Part shown: piece after piece, positions 55,023-63,993 of the stretch
Position numbering within the stretch: the stretch's first letter is position 1
How the letters are laid out: the number at the start of each line of letters is the position of its first letter
Assembly (NCBI RefSeq): GCF_029675105.1
Contig: NZ_JAQQFV010000010.1
Location: 124,001 to 188,000 of the forward strand
Reading direction: 5' to 3'
Length of the DNA stretch: 64,000 bases
DNA from: Nocardia anocheti
GTDB taxonomy: Bacteria; Actinomycetota; Actinomycetes; Mycobacteriales; Mycobacteriaceae
Translations under genes and position numbers: made by a program
Notes under the pieces: generated by a model
The model's database searches: none
The model's input: only the letters and a program-made list of their open reading frames with translations
What the model was told of the DNA's origin: nothing

Positions 55023-56048
55023 ATGTCGCGTCGAACCGCCTTCGTATGCCTCGCACCGATGCTGCTGCTGGTGCTCGTCTCGTGCGCCGGGGTCGGCATC
55101 GCCGGTGAGAGTTCGAGCGCCGACCGGGGTTGTGTCGACGCGCAAGGGGCGAATTCGACGGTCGACCAGATGGTCGAGGCGATGATGAACGCGCCGTTCA
55201 CCGATCCGCGGAACGGGAGCCGCACGAGCGTGGCGGAACAGGCGCGCGCCACCGTCGACACCTTCGAAACCCTGTCCGGCCTTCCACTGACGATCGACAC
55301 CTCGCCCGAAGGAATCCGCGCCGCGCTCATCGAGCAGCTCTACACCGCGGTTCCGGCCGGTGGTGACGCGCGCTTCGCCGAAGCGGTCTGTGGCTACGAC
55401 GCCGCGGTCTTCCGAAAGATCGGGATGATGTGGGAGGACGAGCGCCTGATCGCGGTCACACCGCACCTGCTGCGTGCCAGTGGGCGCATGGTGTGCGGGT
55501 CGATCGGTGAAGACACCGCCGAGGACTATCTCGAGGAGGTCGACCGGCAAGCCATCGCGGCGCAGGCGGACCCAGCGGGTTTCATCCTCGGCGAAATCCA
55601 GAAGATCGAGAAAGCGCTCGCCGGGATGCGCGCGGGTCCCGATGAATCCGAGATCGCACGCCAGATCCGCACGGATTTCGAGAATTCCGCACGGATGTTG
55701 CGTGCGCAGGACCCCCAGCGATTCGCCGACGGTCTGATGATGTTTCGCGACTTCAACTGGCTCGCGGTCGAACATCTCTGCCCGTCGACGAGCACACTCG
55801 GATTCGGCGAGGTCTGCGGTGAGGTGCCGTCCCCGCTCGGACATGCCCCACTGACGGTGCGAACCCATTCCGGGCAGGTGGACTGTGGAGAGGCGCTCCG
55901 GATCGTTCGGACGTTCACCACCGAGGGCCGGTCGGCGATCGCGCCGTGGAGGTGCGAATACGACTCGAACGTGAACACTCGCGATGACGTGATGATGTAC
56001 TGCCACAGCGATCGAGCCCGCATCGTGGTGCCGCGTCGACCCGCATAG
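55023..56048 (+). CDS. Lipoprotein of unknown function
   Basis: A 341-residue exported lipoprotein: signal MSRRTAFVCLAPMLLLVLVS with lipobox LVSC, then a mostly helical mature domain with six Cys that could form disulfides (for example GCVDAQ, EAVCGYD, RMVCGS, EHLCPS, VDCGEAL, WRCEYD). No family is recognised. It follows the two-component genes on the same strand, 76 nt away, and may be a target of that system. Confidence 0.7.
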   Translation: MSRRTAFVCLAPMLLLVLVSCAGVGIAGESSSADRGCVDAQGANSTVDQMVEAMMNAPFTDPRNGSRTSVAEQARATVDTFETLSGLPLTIDTSPEGIRAALIEQLYTAVPAGGDARFAEAVCGYDAAVFRKIGMMWEDERLIAVTPHLLRASGRMVCGSIGEDTAEDYLEEVDRQAIAAQADPAGFILGEIQKIEKALAGMRAGPDESEIARQIRTDFENSARMLRAQDPQRFADGLMMFRDFNWLAVEHLCPSTSTLGFGEVCGEVPSPLGHAPLTVRTHSGQVDCGEALRIVRTFTTEGRSAIAPWRCEYDSNVNTRDDVMMYCHSDRARIVVPRRPA

Positions 56049-56101
56049 ACTCCGTGCCGCAGTTCGACGGCGCAAGACGATCATCGAGGCCAGATCGGCA
56101 C

Positions 56102-57376
56102 CTACGTCGCCGAAGGCGAGCGCACCTCGCCGTCGGGTGAGTCGGTGAGCAGGTCGGCGAGGGTGATCGCCTCGGGCAAGGTCCAGGTGGCCGCTTCGTC
56201 GGCGAGGAGTCGCTCCCACGAGGGTGCACCGGCTTGTGCTCGGGCCTGGGCGTCGGAGCGGACTTTCAGAGCGAGCATGCCCATGCGCAGCAGGACCGGG
56301 ATGTTGAGATGGCGGGCGGCGGTGACGGTTTCACCGGCGAGGGCCGCGGCGGCGGTCTTGGACAGGCTGATCGCTCCGGCCGCGGAGTGGGCGGCGAGGA
56401 GCATTTCGGTGTGCTTGGCCGCGGCCGCGGTGGTGAGGCGGGCGGTGCCGGTGGCGCGGTAGGCACCGAGGTGGGTGTGGGTTCGCAGGACGACTTCGGT
56501 GGCGAGCATTCCCAGACCCGGGGTGAGCAGGCCGGAGCGCAGATTCAGGCCGTCGCCGGAGTTCGTGCCCGCGTAGGCGTTGTTGGCGAAGGTCCGCAGG
56601 TCGTGGCTGGGCATCTCGCACAGGAGGGACCAGCCGGGCAGTGGGAGGCTCATCGGGGTGACGAAGTCGGCCGCCCAGTGCTTGAGCAGCAGGGCGACGG
56701 CGAGATGGGGCGCGGATTCCTGCGCGAACGGTAGGCCGGAGCGAGTCTCGGTGATCGGGACGATCATTCGCTGGCCGTCCTCCCACCAGGTGCCCTCGAA
56801 GGTTCCGGAGCGGATCTGCTGGAGCGCGGCGAAGAACCGGCCGATGTCGTGGCCCGCGGACCGGACACGGTGCGCGGGTCCGCCGAACTTCGGGCCGGTG
56901 TAGTCGATCGGGAGGCGGGCGGTCTGCTTCTCCCACCGGCGCAGCAAGTGGCTGTTCTTCAAGTGGGACAGGCCGCTGAGCACCGTGGCGTCCACGTGCT
57001 CGTCGTAGAGATTGCCGAGGGCGCCGATGAGCGCCGACAGCCCGACGACCACCAGATCGCCGCGCTCCCACGACAATCGCTGCGCCGCTCGCCAACCGTC
57101 GAGCTGGGCGAGCGCGATCGGGTCGAGAATGTCGGCGAGCTCGGGTTCGCCCCAGCCCTCGACCTCGCGACGCTGCCGGTGGTGTGCGGTGAGTTCGGCA
57201 TAGGTGAGCTCCGCCGGAGTGCTGGTGACGCGCTCGGCGGCCGCGTGGTCGAGGGAAGTGTCCGCCAGTGCCGCGGCGGCGAGCTTCTCGATGTCGTCGA
57301 GATCGCGGGTGAGGGCGTCGAGATTGCCGAGGACATCGTCATCGACCGGTGACGGCCGGTCGCCGGTCGTGCTCAC
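56102..57376 (-). CDS. Hypothetical protein, partner B of a two-gene system
   Basis: A 424-residue soluble, largely helical protein with no recognised family. Notable pieces are REVEGWGEPELADILDPIAL, a hydrophobic stretch LVVVGLSALIGALGNLYDEH, and the Gly/Asn-rich NNAYAGTNSGDGLNLRSGLL. There is no signal peptide. ATG 57376 overlaps the stop of the membrane/coiled-coil gene (ATGA), so the two are made together. The pair stands alone on the minus strand between a lipoprotein and a hypothetical gene, which fits a self-contained accessory module. No catalytic motif could be identified. Confidence 0.6.
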   Translation of the reverse strand: MSTTGDRPSPVDDDVLGNLDALTRDLDDIEKLAAAALADTSLDHAAAERVTSTPAELTYAELTAHHRQRREVEGWGEPELADILDPIALAQLDGWRAAQRLSWERGDLVVVGLSALIGALGNLYDEHVDATVLSGLSHLKNSHLLRRWEKQTARLPIDYTGPKFGGPAHRVRSAGHDIGRFFAALQQIRSGTFEGTWWEDGQRMIVPITETRSGLPFAQESAPHLAVALLLKHWAADFVTPMSLPLPGWSLLCEMPSHDLRTFANNAYAGTNSGDGLNLRSGLLTPGLGMLATEVVLRTHTHLGAYRATGTARLTTAAAAKHTEMLLAAHSAAGAISLSKTAAAALAGETVTAARHLNIPVLLRMGMLALKVRSDAQARAQAGAPSWERLLADEAATWTLPEAITLADLLTDSPDGEVRSPSAT

Positions 57377-58566
57377 GCCGCTTCCTCGAGGTCGTCGGCG
57401 AGCACGGACACGCCCTGGGCCAGGGTTTCCACGGTCTTCTTCTCGTCCTCGAGGCCCTCGAGTTCGGTGAGCAGGGCCTGGAGTTCCTCGTCACCGGGGC
57501 CCGTCACGCGTTCCTTGAGCCGGTCGGCGACGACGCGGAACCGCGCCACGCGATCCTCTGCCTCCACCCGCCGCTCCCGCTCGGCGTTCACCTCCGCCTG
57601 TTTGGCTTCGAGCTCCGCGCGCAGGGTGTCGATGCGCTCGGCGAGAGTCACGACGGTCTTGCCGAGAGTGGTGACCCGCTCGCGGAGGCTGACGATGACG
57701 GCCTTGGCCGCCTCTTCGTTGCCGTCGACATCGCGCAGCACCAGCTGGGTCACGACGTGCAGACGGATGGCATCGGCGGCGATCCGCGCGGCCGTGAACC
57801 CGGCGGCCTTCCCCGCGAACGTCACCGCACCGGCCCCGAGGGCGCCGCTGAAACCGGTGATGAGGGCGGCGCCTCCGGCCATGCCGAGACCACCGGCGGC
57901 GAGGGAACCGCCACCGAGGGCGGCCAAACCCGCCGAGGTGGCCACCGCGCCCGAATAGCCGAGGACGAGCGCACCGTAGGCGCCCGCGATGGCCGGTGCC
58001 GCGAGGCCGCCGGTGAGGATGCCGAGTCCGAGGCCCGCGCCCGCGAGCAGCGCGTACTTGGTCCAGTTGCTGGCCTTCGACAGCTTCTTGATCGCGTCCT
58101 TGTACGCGGTCTCCACCGCCTGGAGGTCTTCGGGATGCAGCTGATCCATCGACGCGTGCGCGGCACTGAGCGCCTCGGCGCGAACGGCCTTGTCCCACTT
58201 GCCCTCGAGCCACGGCTCGAACCCGTAGAGGTCGATGAGCAGCAGCAGGGCCCGTGAGCGCCGCGTCACGACCGAGGAGATCTCCGGCCCGGCGGCTTCG
58301 AGCGCCTCGAGGTTCGGGGACTCACCGTCGGCACCGATCCGGCCGACGACCTCCGCGACCACGGGCGACCAGTCGTCCTGCTCGCGCTGGGTGATGGCGC
58401 CCACCGCGTTGACGCGAAAGGTGTTGCGGACCTCGCGCTTGGCCGGAAGATGCTTGCCCTTGGACGCGGCGATGTCGCGCTGCATCATCCGGTACTGCCA
58501 CGCGGTGAGAACGAAGTCCTCGTCGGGAGAGAGTTCGAGCTTCTTCTGCACTTGCACCGCGTCCAT
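57373..58566 (-). CDS. Hypothetical Gly-rich membrane and coiled-coil protein, partner A of a two-gene system
   Basis: A 397-residue protein in three parts. The N-terminal helical domain (about 1-165) starts MDAVQVQKKLELSPDEDFVL. The middle (about 168-262) is an unusually Gly/Ala-rich hydrophobic block (YALLAGAGLGLGILTGGLAA, YGALVLGYSGAVATSAGLAA) that could insert in membranes. The C-terminal 120 residues are a coiled coil rich in Glu/Arg/Leu heptads (ITLAERIDTLRAELE-type, ending EGLEDEKKTVETLAQGVSVL). This resembles membrane-active effectors that oligomerise through a coiled coil, but no family is recognised. It is first in the two-gene operon. Confidence 0.6.
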   Translation of the reverse strand: MDAVQVQKKLELSPDEDFVLTAWQYRMMQRDIAASKGKHLPAKREVRNTFRVNAVGAITQREQDDWSPVVAEVVGRIGADGESPNLEALEAAGPEISSVVTRRSRALLLLIDLYGFEPWLEGKWDKAVRAEALSAAHASMDQLHPEDLQAVETAYKDAIKKLSKASNWTKYALLAGAGLGLGILTGGLAAPAIAGAYGALVLGYSGAVATSAGLAALGGGSLAAGGLGMAGGAALITGFSGALGAGAVTFAGKAAGFTAARIAADAIRLHVVTQLVLRDVDGNEEAAKAVIVSLRERVTTLGKTVVTLAERIDTLRAELEAKQAEVNAERERRVEAEDRVARFRVVADRLKERVTGPGDEELQALLTELEGLEDEKKTVETLAQGVSVLADDLEEAA

Positions 58567-58904
58567 GAGCGAAGACAGTAGCTCGAAGGTGGCCGGAAGT
58601 CTGGATTACGCTGGGGGACAGGCTCTATCGGTGGTGTTGATTGGGGATGTCGCCTCCACCAAGAGCGTCTCGAACTCGGCGGCGTACTGTTCGGCCCGCT
58701 CCGCGGAGAGGTAGGTGCACACGCTCGACGGCTGCGCGCAGGTCTTCATCCGTATCGGTTGGGCGCCGACCAGCGGTGGGCCGGTGGCCGCGACACCACG
58801 CGGGCCGGTTGAAGAGCTGCTGATGCCCGCCGAAACCCGTGGTGGGGCATGAAATGCCGTGACGCTGGGGTGGTCGAACTCGCCAGCGCGGGTGGTTCGT
58901 CGGA
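58567..58904. other. Intergenic region with possible small gene
   Basis: This 338-nt gap carries the promoter of the two-gene operon on the minus strand and the possible 47-residue gene listed at 58606. Nothing else was recognised. Confidence 0.35.
58606..58749 (-). CDS. Possible small protein (47 aa)
   Basis: ATG 58749 to 58606 encodes 47 residues: MKTCAQPSSVCTYLSAERAE then QYAAEFETLLVEATSPINTT. The composition is protein-like, with an amphipathic helix in the middle and three Cys. The frame stays open upstream for a further stretch with a less convincing composition, so the start is uncertain. It lies just upstream of the two-gene operon on the same strand. Confidence 0.35.
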   Translation of the reverse strand: MKTCAQPSSVCTYLSAERAEQYAAEFETLLVEATSPINTTDRACPPA

Positions 58905-59729
58905 TCACTCGCGGTGCGCGTCGAGGTACGCGCGGACGCTGCGGCGGAGTTGGTGGACGGCGAGTTCGTGGGTGGCGATCAGGCCTTCCATCGTCAGCAT
59001 CGGTGACGGGGTTGCCGGGGTGGGGGAGTCGTGGCGGTGGGTGGGGTCGACGCGGGCGAGGAGGCTCGCGGCGACCGCTTCCTGGTGGACGAGCAGGGCT
59101 GTGTGGACGCGGTGGCGGGTTTCCGATTCGAGGACGTAGCGGGCGATGGCCGCGTCCGTGGTTTGCCATCGCCGGTCGGCGTCGACGATCAGTTCGTCGA
59201 GTCGGCGGAGTTCGGCGGCGATGCCCTTCAGCGCCAGGAGATAGGAGTCGTAGTCGTGGGGGCGCGCGTCGAGGATCGGTGCGTCCGTGGGTGGCGGGTA
59301 GTTGGCGGTGCGCGTCGGGTCGAAGCAGCGGAAGGCGAGGTGTCGGCCCATGGCCTCGTCGTGAACGCGGTTGAGCAGCAGGGCGATCACGCCTCCGGCG
59401 GGATCGGCGTGGCCGGGCATCACCACGGGGACGGTGGGGCCGGACTCGAAATGCAGGACTTCCAGGGCGAGGTAGCCGCGATCGAGCAGTTCGGTCGCGG
59501 CGTTCGCGGCCGTGGTGGCGTGTGTCCGGATGCGCAGGGTGGCGGCGGTTGCGGCGGCGGTCGTCGCCCGGAGGTGCTCGGCGTCGGCCGCGCGCCGGAG
59601 CCGACAGGCCTGCTCGTGCGTGTTCGCCGCCGCCGCGTGCAGCAGGTCGCGGGCCTGGGCGCCGGTGCTGTGCACGGCGGCCGCGGCGATCGCCACCGAT
59701 CGGATCGCCTCGCTCTTCTGTGCGGGCAT
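58905..59729 (-). CDS. Hypothetical alanine-rich protein
   Basis: A 274-residue soluble protein. The first 110 residues are a long Ala/Thr/His-rich helical region (RSVAIAAAAVHSTGAQARDL and TTAAATAATLRIRTHATTAA). A compact domain with GYLALEVLHFESGPTVPVVM and AGGVIALLLNRVHDEAMGRH follows, and then a helical C-terminus. No family is recognised. ATG 59729 has GGGGAG upstream. It is separated from the universal stress protein gene by about 120 nt. Confidence 0.6.
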   Translation of the reverse strand: MPAQKSEAIRSVAIAAAAVHSTGAQARDLLHAAAANTHEQACRLRRAADAEHLRATTAAATAATLRIRTHATTAANAATELLDRGYLALEVLHFESGPTVPVVMPGHADPAGGVIALLLNRVHDEAMGRHLAFRCFDPTRTANYPPPTDAPILDARPHDYDSYLLALKGIAAELRRLDELIVDADRRWQTTDAAIARYVLESETRHRVHTALLVHQEAVAASLLARVDPTHRHDSPTPATPSPMLTMEGLIATHELAVHQLRRSVRAYLDAHRE

Positions 59730-59850
59730 GTGCGCTCCCCATGGTGTGCCGTGGCTGTGGCGCGCGCCTGCTCCGGTGCGAGCCGTCTGCACCAGAGAAG
59801 CGATGGCGGGCGCGAGCGGTTCGGCGCGACAGGGAAGATCCGGAGTTCGG

Positions 59851-60711
59851 TCAGGGACGGGATTCGCCCCTGGTGATGATGAGAGGGCAGTCGGCGCCGT
59901 GCAGGACGGCTTGGGCGACCGAACCGAGCGTCATCCCGGCGAAACCGCCTCGGCCGTGGCTGCCGACCACGATCAGTTGGGCGTCGGCGGCAGCGGCGAG
60001 GACGGCCGCGGCGGGGCGGTCTTCCACCACGACGCGTTCGACGGCGACATCGGGATACTTCTCGGCGTATCCGGCGAGGCTCTCGGCCAGGACCGATTCG
60101 CCCTGGGTCTGCATGGTGGGACGCGCGTCGTATCGGAAGAACTCCGACCAGGCGTGCACCGCGACCAGGCGGGCGTCGCGGCGGGCGGCCTCGTCGAAGG
60201 CGAGGGCGACCGCCTCGGCACTACACGCCGAGCCGTCGACGCCGACGACCACCGCGCCGCGGGCGCCGGGTTCGGTCTCCGGGATCACCGCGACCGGGCA
60301 TTCGGCGTGGCGGGCCAGCGAGGTGCTGACCGAACCGAGCAGCGTGCGCCGCAGCGCGCCCAGGCCCCGGCTGCCCACGACGACGAGCAGCGCGGACCTG
60401 CTCTGTTCGCGCAGCACGGCGACGGGCGGACCCTCCTGCGCGAGGGTCGAGATCGTCACCTCGGCGTGTTCGGCGGCCTGCGTCGCCGCGGCCGCCACCA
60501 CGGACTCGCCGTGGGCGCGCAGGCGTTCGGTGTCGAAGAGCGGGGCGACCACGCCGGGACCGAACTCGACCGGGACATCGATGGCGTAGACGATCCGCAG
60601 GGGCGCGCGGTGCCGGTGGGCGTGTTCGGCGGCCCAGCGCAGCGCGATCCGCGACTGCTCGGACTCGTCGACGCCGACCACGACGGTCCGCGGGTTCGGG
60701 GTGGAGGACAT
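59851..60711 (-). CDS. Tandem universal stress protein, copy 1
   Basis: A 286-residue double-USP protein. Each repeat ends in the ATP-binding motif: VVVGSRGLGALRRTLLGSVS and IVVGSHGRGGFAGMTLGSVA (G-2x-G-9x-GS type). Each starts with a VVVGVD strand. The length and tandem layout match the mycobacterial Rv2005c/Rv2623-type dormancy proteins, which bind ATP. ATG 60711 follows GAGAAAGG. It lies 22 nt downstream of the flavodoxin-like gene, in the same operon. Confidence 0.92.
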   Translation of the reverse strand: MSSTPNPRTVVVGVDESEQSRIALRWAAEHAHRHRAPLRIVYAIDVPVEFGPGVVAPLFDTERLRAHGESVVAAAATQAAEHAEVTISTLAQEGPPVAVLREQSRSALLVVVGSRGLGALRRTLLGSVSTSLARHAECPVAVIPETEPGARGAVVVGVDGSACSAEAVALAFDEAARRDARLVAVHAWSEFFRYDARPTMQTQGESVLAESLAGYAEKYPDVAVERVVVEDRPAAAVLAAAADAQLIVVGSHGRGGFAGMTLGSVAQAVLHGADCPLIITRGESRP

Positions 60712-60733
60712 GGTGGGTGCCTTTCTCGGGGGC

Positions 60734-61252
60734 TTAGGTCGGGAGCGCGGATCGGGTCGTGGCCAGCCGCGCCGCCCACGAGGTGGCACGGCCGAGTTCG
60801 CCGGTGCGCAGCGGGCCGGTCATGTCCTCGACGTAGAAGTCGGTCGGGGGCGTCACGAGGTGATAGCCCAGTCGGCGCAGGCGGTTGCCGATGCCCTTGG
60901 CGGCCGAGCCGGGGAGCCACGGCGGACGCGCGATCTTGGTGCCGAACGCGGCGGCCAGGCGCGGGGTGGGCAGCGGCAGCGCGGCGTCGAGCCATTCGCG
61001 CACGCCGACCTCGACCTCGACCGGGGACTCGGTGCGGCTCGCGGCGTCGCGGCGGGTCGCGGCGCGGCTGAGTCCGAACGCGTGGGTGGGCGCGCCGACG
61101 ACGAGCAGGTCGACCAGCGGCGCGGGCCGGGTGGCGGCCTCGGCGACCGGGCACATCGTCACCTCGGCATACGGTCGCAGGCCCGCGGCGACGGCCTCGG
61201 TGACCACGGCGGTATTGCCGAACATGGATTCGTAGACGATCAGAACGCGCAT
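60734..61252 (-). CDS. Flavodoxin domain protein
   Basis: A 172-residue protein with the flavodoxin start MRVLIVYESMFGNTAVVTEA (FMN phosphate loop) and LVDLLVVGAPTHAFGLSRAA. Length fits a single flavodoxin-like domain that may carry electrons or bind FMN. Two adjacent ATGs (61255 and 61252) follow GAGGAAG. The second gives better spacing. It is the first gene of the leftward unit and shares its promoter region with the rightward universal stress gene. Confidence 0.87.
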   Translation of the reverse strand: MRVLIVYESMFGNTAVVTEAVAAGLRPYAEVTMCPVAEAATRPAPLVDLLVVGAPTHAFGLSRAATRRDAASRTESPVEVEVGVREWLDAALPLPTPRLAAAFGTKIARPPWLPGSAAKGIGNRLRRLGYHLVTPPTDFYVEDMTGPLRTGELGRATSWAARLATTRSALPT

Positions 61253-61338
61253 CATCTTCCTCGATTCGGTGGCGGAAGCTCCCGCGGATGGGTCGAGATC
61301 CTGCTCATCACCCTCGCGCGCGGGGCCGGACGGTGGCA

Positions 61339-61374
61339 GGGGCGAAGGTCCACCCGGCCGAGGACCTTGGCCCC
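61339..61374. promoter_or_regulatory. Inverted DosR-like boxes between divergent dormancy genes
   Basis: GGGGCGAAGGTCC (61339-61351) and GGACCTTGGCCCC (61362-61374) are near-exact inverted copies (12 of 13 positions) in the divergent gap. Each resembles the GGGxC...GKCCC pattern of mycobacterial DosR boxes with a short centre. The genes on both sides are classic DosR-type products. The same pair could also fold as an RNA hairpin. Confidence 0.55.
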
Positions 61375-61443
61375 TGACCGGGCGGCCCGGACACGACGAT
61401 GCTCGAAGACGACGAGGCGATCGTGACGAGGACAGGAGCGATG

Positions 61444-62349
61444 ATGGGCGACAACGAACACGGTGCCCACGAACACCGTTCCCCGATCGTGCTGGCCGCG
61501 GTCGACGGGTCATCGAGCTCGTATCAGGCCGCGGCGTGGGCGGCGGCCGAAGCCGCCCTGCATCACCTGCCCCTGCACCTGCTCACCTCCGGCGCGATCC
61601 AGACCGGGATCGGGCCGGGGATGTCCCTGGGCGAGGCGGATCTGGAATGGCTGCGCGACGACGCCGAACGCGTCGTCGGGGAAGCCGAACGGGTCGCGCG
61701 CGCCGCCGTCGCCGACGAGGACCTCACCATCACCACCGAGGTGAGCTTCGAGCTGGCCGCGCCGCTGCTGATCGAACGATCCCGTGACGTGCGGCTGCTG
61801 GTGGTCGGCAGTCGCGGGCTGGGCGCGTTCCAGCGGGGGCTGCTCGGCTCGGTCAGTCGCGCGGTGGCCCAGCACGCCCACTGCCCGGTCGCGGTGATCC
61901 ACGGCATGGCGGCCATCGATCCGGTCTCGGCGAAGCTGCCGGTGCTCGTCGGTGTCGACGGCAGCGCCCACAGCGTGCCCGCGGTGGAACTGGCCTTCGA
62001 CGAGGCGTCGCGGCGCAAGGTGGAACTGGTCGCGCTGCACGCGTTCAGCGATTCCTCCGCGTTGGACCTGCCCGCGTTCGGTTGGGAGGTGGGTCGGCAG
62101 ACGGCCGAGGCGGATCTGGCCGAGACCCTGGCCGGGTACGGCGAGAAGTACCCGGACGTGCCGGTGCGGCGCATCGTCGTCGCCAACCATCCGGTGCGGT
62201 CGCTGCTGGACGAATCGATGTCGGCGCAGCTGCTGGTGGTCGGCAGTCGCGGTCGCGGCGGGTTCTCGAGCATGCTGCTCGGGTCGACCAGCAACGCGCT
62301 GCTGCATTCGGCGGAGATCCCGACTATCGTCGTGCGCGACCGTCGTTGA
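61444..62349 (+). CDS. Tandem universal stress protein, copy 2
   Basis: A 301-residue double-USP protein related to the copy at 59851: ATP motifs LVVGSRGLGAFQRGLLGSVS and LVVGSRGRGGFSSMLLGSTS, and VVVGVD-like strands IVLAAVDGSSS and VLVGVDGSAHS. Start chosen at ATG 61444 (AGGAG 5 nt upstream); ATG 61441 and an earlier start at 61399 are possible. It heads the rightward unit with the nitroreductase gene 57 nt downstream. Confidence 0.92.
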   Translation: MGDNEHGAHEHRSPIVLAAVDGSSSSYQAAAWAAAEAALHHLPLHLLTSGAIQTGIGPGMSLGEADLEWLRDDAERVVGEAERVARAAVADEDLTITTEVSFELAAPLLIERSRDVRLLVVGSRGLGAFQRGLLGSVSRAVAQHAHCPVAVIHGMAAIDPVSAKLPVLVGVDGSAHSVPAVELAFDEASRRKVELVALHAFSDSSALDLPAFGWEVGRQTAEADLAETLAGYGEKYPDVPVRRIVVANHPVRSLLDESMSAQLLVVGSRGRGGFSSMLLGSTSNALLHSAEIPTIVVRDRR

Positions 62350-62406
62350 CGAGACGATCGCGAGCCCCCTGTCGGCTGTTGCCCCTGCGACGACGAGGTG
62401 TGAGTG

Positions 62407-63384
62407 ATGACGATCGAGCCACATCCCGACCTCTCCACCGTGCGCGCGGTGTTCGAGCGGGCGGCGCGCGCGCCGTCGCTGCACAACAGTCAGCCGTGGC
62501 GATGGCGCTGGGACGGCTCCACCGCCGCGCTGCTGGTGGCCGCCGACCGGCTGCTGCCCGCGACCGACATGTTCAACCGGGAAGGTGTCCTCGCGTGCGG
62601 GGTGATGCTGCATCACGCCGACCTCGCCTGGGCGGCGGCGGGCTGGGAACCCCACCTGACCCGCTTTCCCGACCCGTCCGTGCGCGCCCACCTCGCCACG
62701 CTCGAACCTCGGCGCCCGCACCCGCCCGGCGAGGCCGAACAGGTCCTCGGCCGGGCCGTCGACGCCCGCTACAGCGACCGGATGCCCATGGACGCGCCCC
62801 CGGAGTGGACCACCACGGCGCAGGTCCTGGACTTCCTCGGCGACCGATCCCGCACGAAGGTGATGTCCCTCGACGAGGACGCGGTCGCCGAGCTGGGCCG
62901 GATCTCGCAGCTCACGGCACGTCTGCGCCGCTACGATCCGCGCTACGGCACCGAGCTGGCGTGGTGGAGCGCGGGGCCCGAACACGGCGACGCCGGGGTG
63001 CCCGCCGACGCCCGACCCTCGGCGGGCGAGCGCGGCCGGGTTCCCGTCGGCCGGGAGTTCCCCGCCGGAACCGCCGCACCCGCCGAGGCCGACGGCGAGG
63101 ACGCCGCGAAGGTCGTGGTGCTGTGCACCGAGGGCGATACGGCCGCGGAGCTGCTCGACTGCGGATACGCGCTGTCGGCGGTGCTCATCGAGTGCACCGC
63201 GCAGGGCCTGTCGACATGCACCGTCTCCCACGTCGTGGAACTCCCCGCCGCGCGAGCGCGACTGGCCGACCTGGTCGGGCACCCCCACCCCCAAGTCCTG
63301 GTCCGCATCGGCACCGCCCGCACCCCACCACCCCCACGCACCCCCCGCCTGCCGATCGACCGCATTCTCGAGGTCGACCGATGA
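62407..63384 (+). CDS. Acg-like nitroreductase family protein
   Basis: A 325-residue protein of the Acg (Rv2032) group of FMN-binding nitroreductase-like proteins: RAARAPSLHNSQPWRWRWDG at the start, REGVLACGVMLHHADLAWAA, then DCGYALSAVLIECTAQGLST in the second half-repeat. Acg members have a lid that covers FMN and are induced by hypoxia. ATG 62407 has a GAGGTG site upstream. It follows the universal stress gene and faces the Rv1733c-like gene. Confidence 0.88.
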   Translation: MTIEPHPDLSTVRAVFERAARAPSLHNSQPWRWRWDGSTAALLVAADRLLPATDMFNREGVLACGVMLHHADLAWAAAGWEPHLTRFPDPSVRAHLATLEPRRPHPPGEAEQVLGRAVDARYSDRMPMDAPPEWTTTAQVLDFLGDRSRTKVMSLDEDAVAELGRISQLTARLRRYDPRYGTELAWWSAGPEHGDAGVPADARPSAGERGRVPVGREFPAGTAAPAEADGEDAAKVVVLCTEGDTAAELLDCGYALSAVLIECTAQGLSTCTVSHVVELPAARARLADLVGHPHPQVLVRIGTARTPPPPRTPRLPIDRILEVDR

Positions 63385-63426
63385 ACGAACTCCACACCCT
63401 CGCCACCGACGGGCGATCCACCGAGT

Positions 63427-63993
63427 TCACCGCTCGCCCTTGGCCGTTCGGTCCATCGCCTGCCATTCCCGATCCCACTCGGCATCGCGGCGATGTCGGA
63501 CGGCCCGGTCGGTGAGCAGGACCAGGCCCCACATCGACAGTGCGACACCCGTCGATACCGTCGCCGCCACACCGATGCCGTTCAGGACCGCGGCAGCCGG
63601 GGTGCGGGGCGCGTCGGTCACGGCGCCGGAACTGTCGAGCCAGACCGTGATCCGATCGCCCTGCGCGGCGGTGCGTGAGACCGGGACGGTCCGCTCGACC
63701 ACGCCGTTGGTGCCGTCCCACCGCACCGGCGCCTCCCGGAGATGACCCACGGTGTACACGGGTCGATCCAGGATCACCGCCTCGACCGAGATCGCCTGTG
63801 CGCGTTCGGCGCGGATGGCGGCGGCGTCGTCACTGTAGGCGGCGGTGCCCAGTGCCCCGGCGATCGGCACGGCGGCGAGCACCAGTAGCGCGCCGAGCAG
63901 CCGGACCGTGGCCGCCAAACGGTCCGGCCAGCGCATCAGCGGGTTGCCGCTGCACGGCAGGCATCGCCACCACCGCCGCACACACACGACCAC
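63427..63993 (-). CDS. Rv1733c-like membrane protein, possibly cut by the window edge
   Basis: A protein of at least 188 residues: NPLMRWPDRLAATVRLLGAL and VLAAVPIAGALGTAAY form the first TM region, an extracytoplasmic domain with PVRWDGTNGVVERTVPV and GDRITVWLDSSGAVTDAPRT follows, then TM2 (GVAATVSTGVALSMWGLVLL) and a basic tail. The RNPLxRxxDR start, the middle GDRxxxWxDxxGxxxxxP signature and the two-TM layout match M. tuberculosis Rv1733c, a DosR-regulated membrane protein. The first in-frame start is GTG 63993; the frame remains open to the edge, so the true start may lie outside. Confidence 0.82.
   Translation of the reverse strand: MVVCVRRWWRCLPCSGNPLMRWPDRLAATVRLLGALLVLAAVPIAGALGTAAYSDDAAAIRAERAQAISVEAVILDRPVYTVGHLREAPVRWDGTNGVVERTVPVSRTAAQGDRITVWLDSSGAVTDAPRTPAAAVLNGIGVAATVSTGVALSMWGLVLLTDRAVRHRRDAEWDREWQAMDRTAKGER

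Noticed and set aside
61510..63294. A 594-codon minus-strand frame opposite the stress protein and nitroreductase
   Set aside because: It is antisense to two well-supported genes and has no domain-like sequence.
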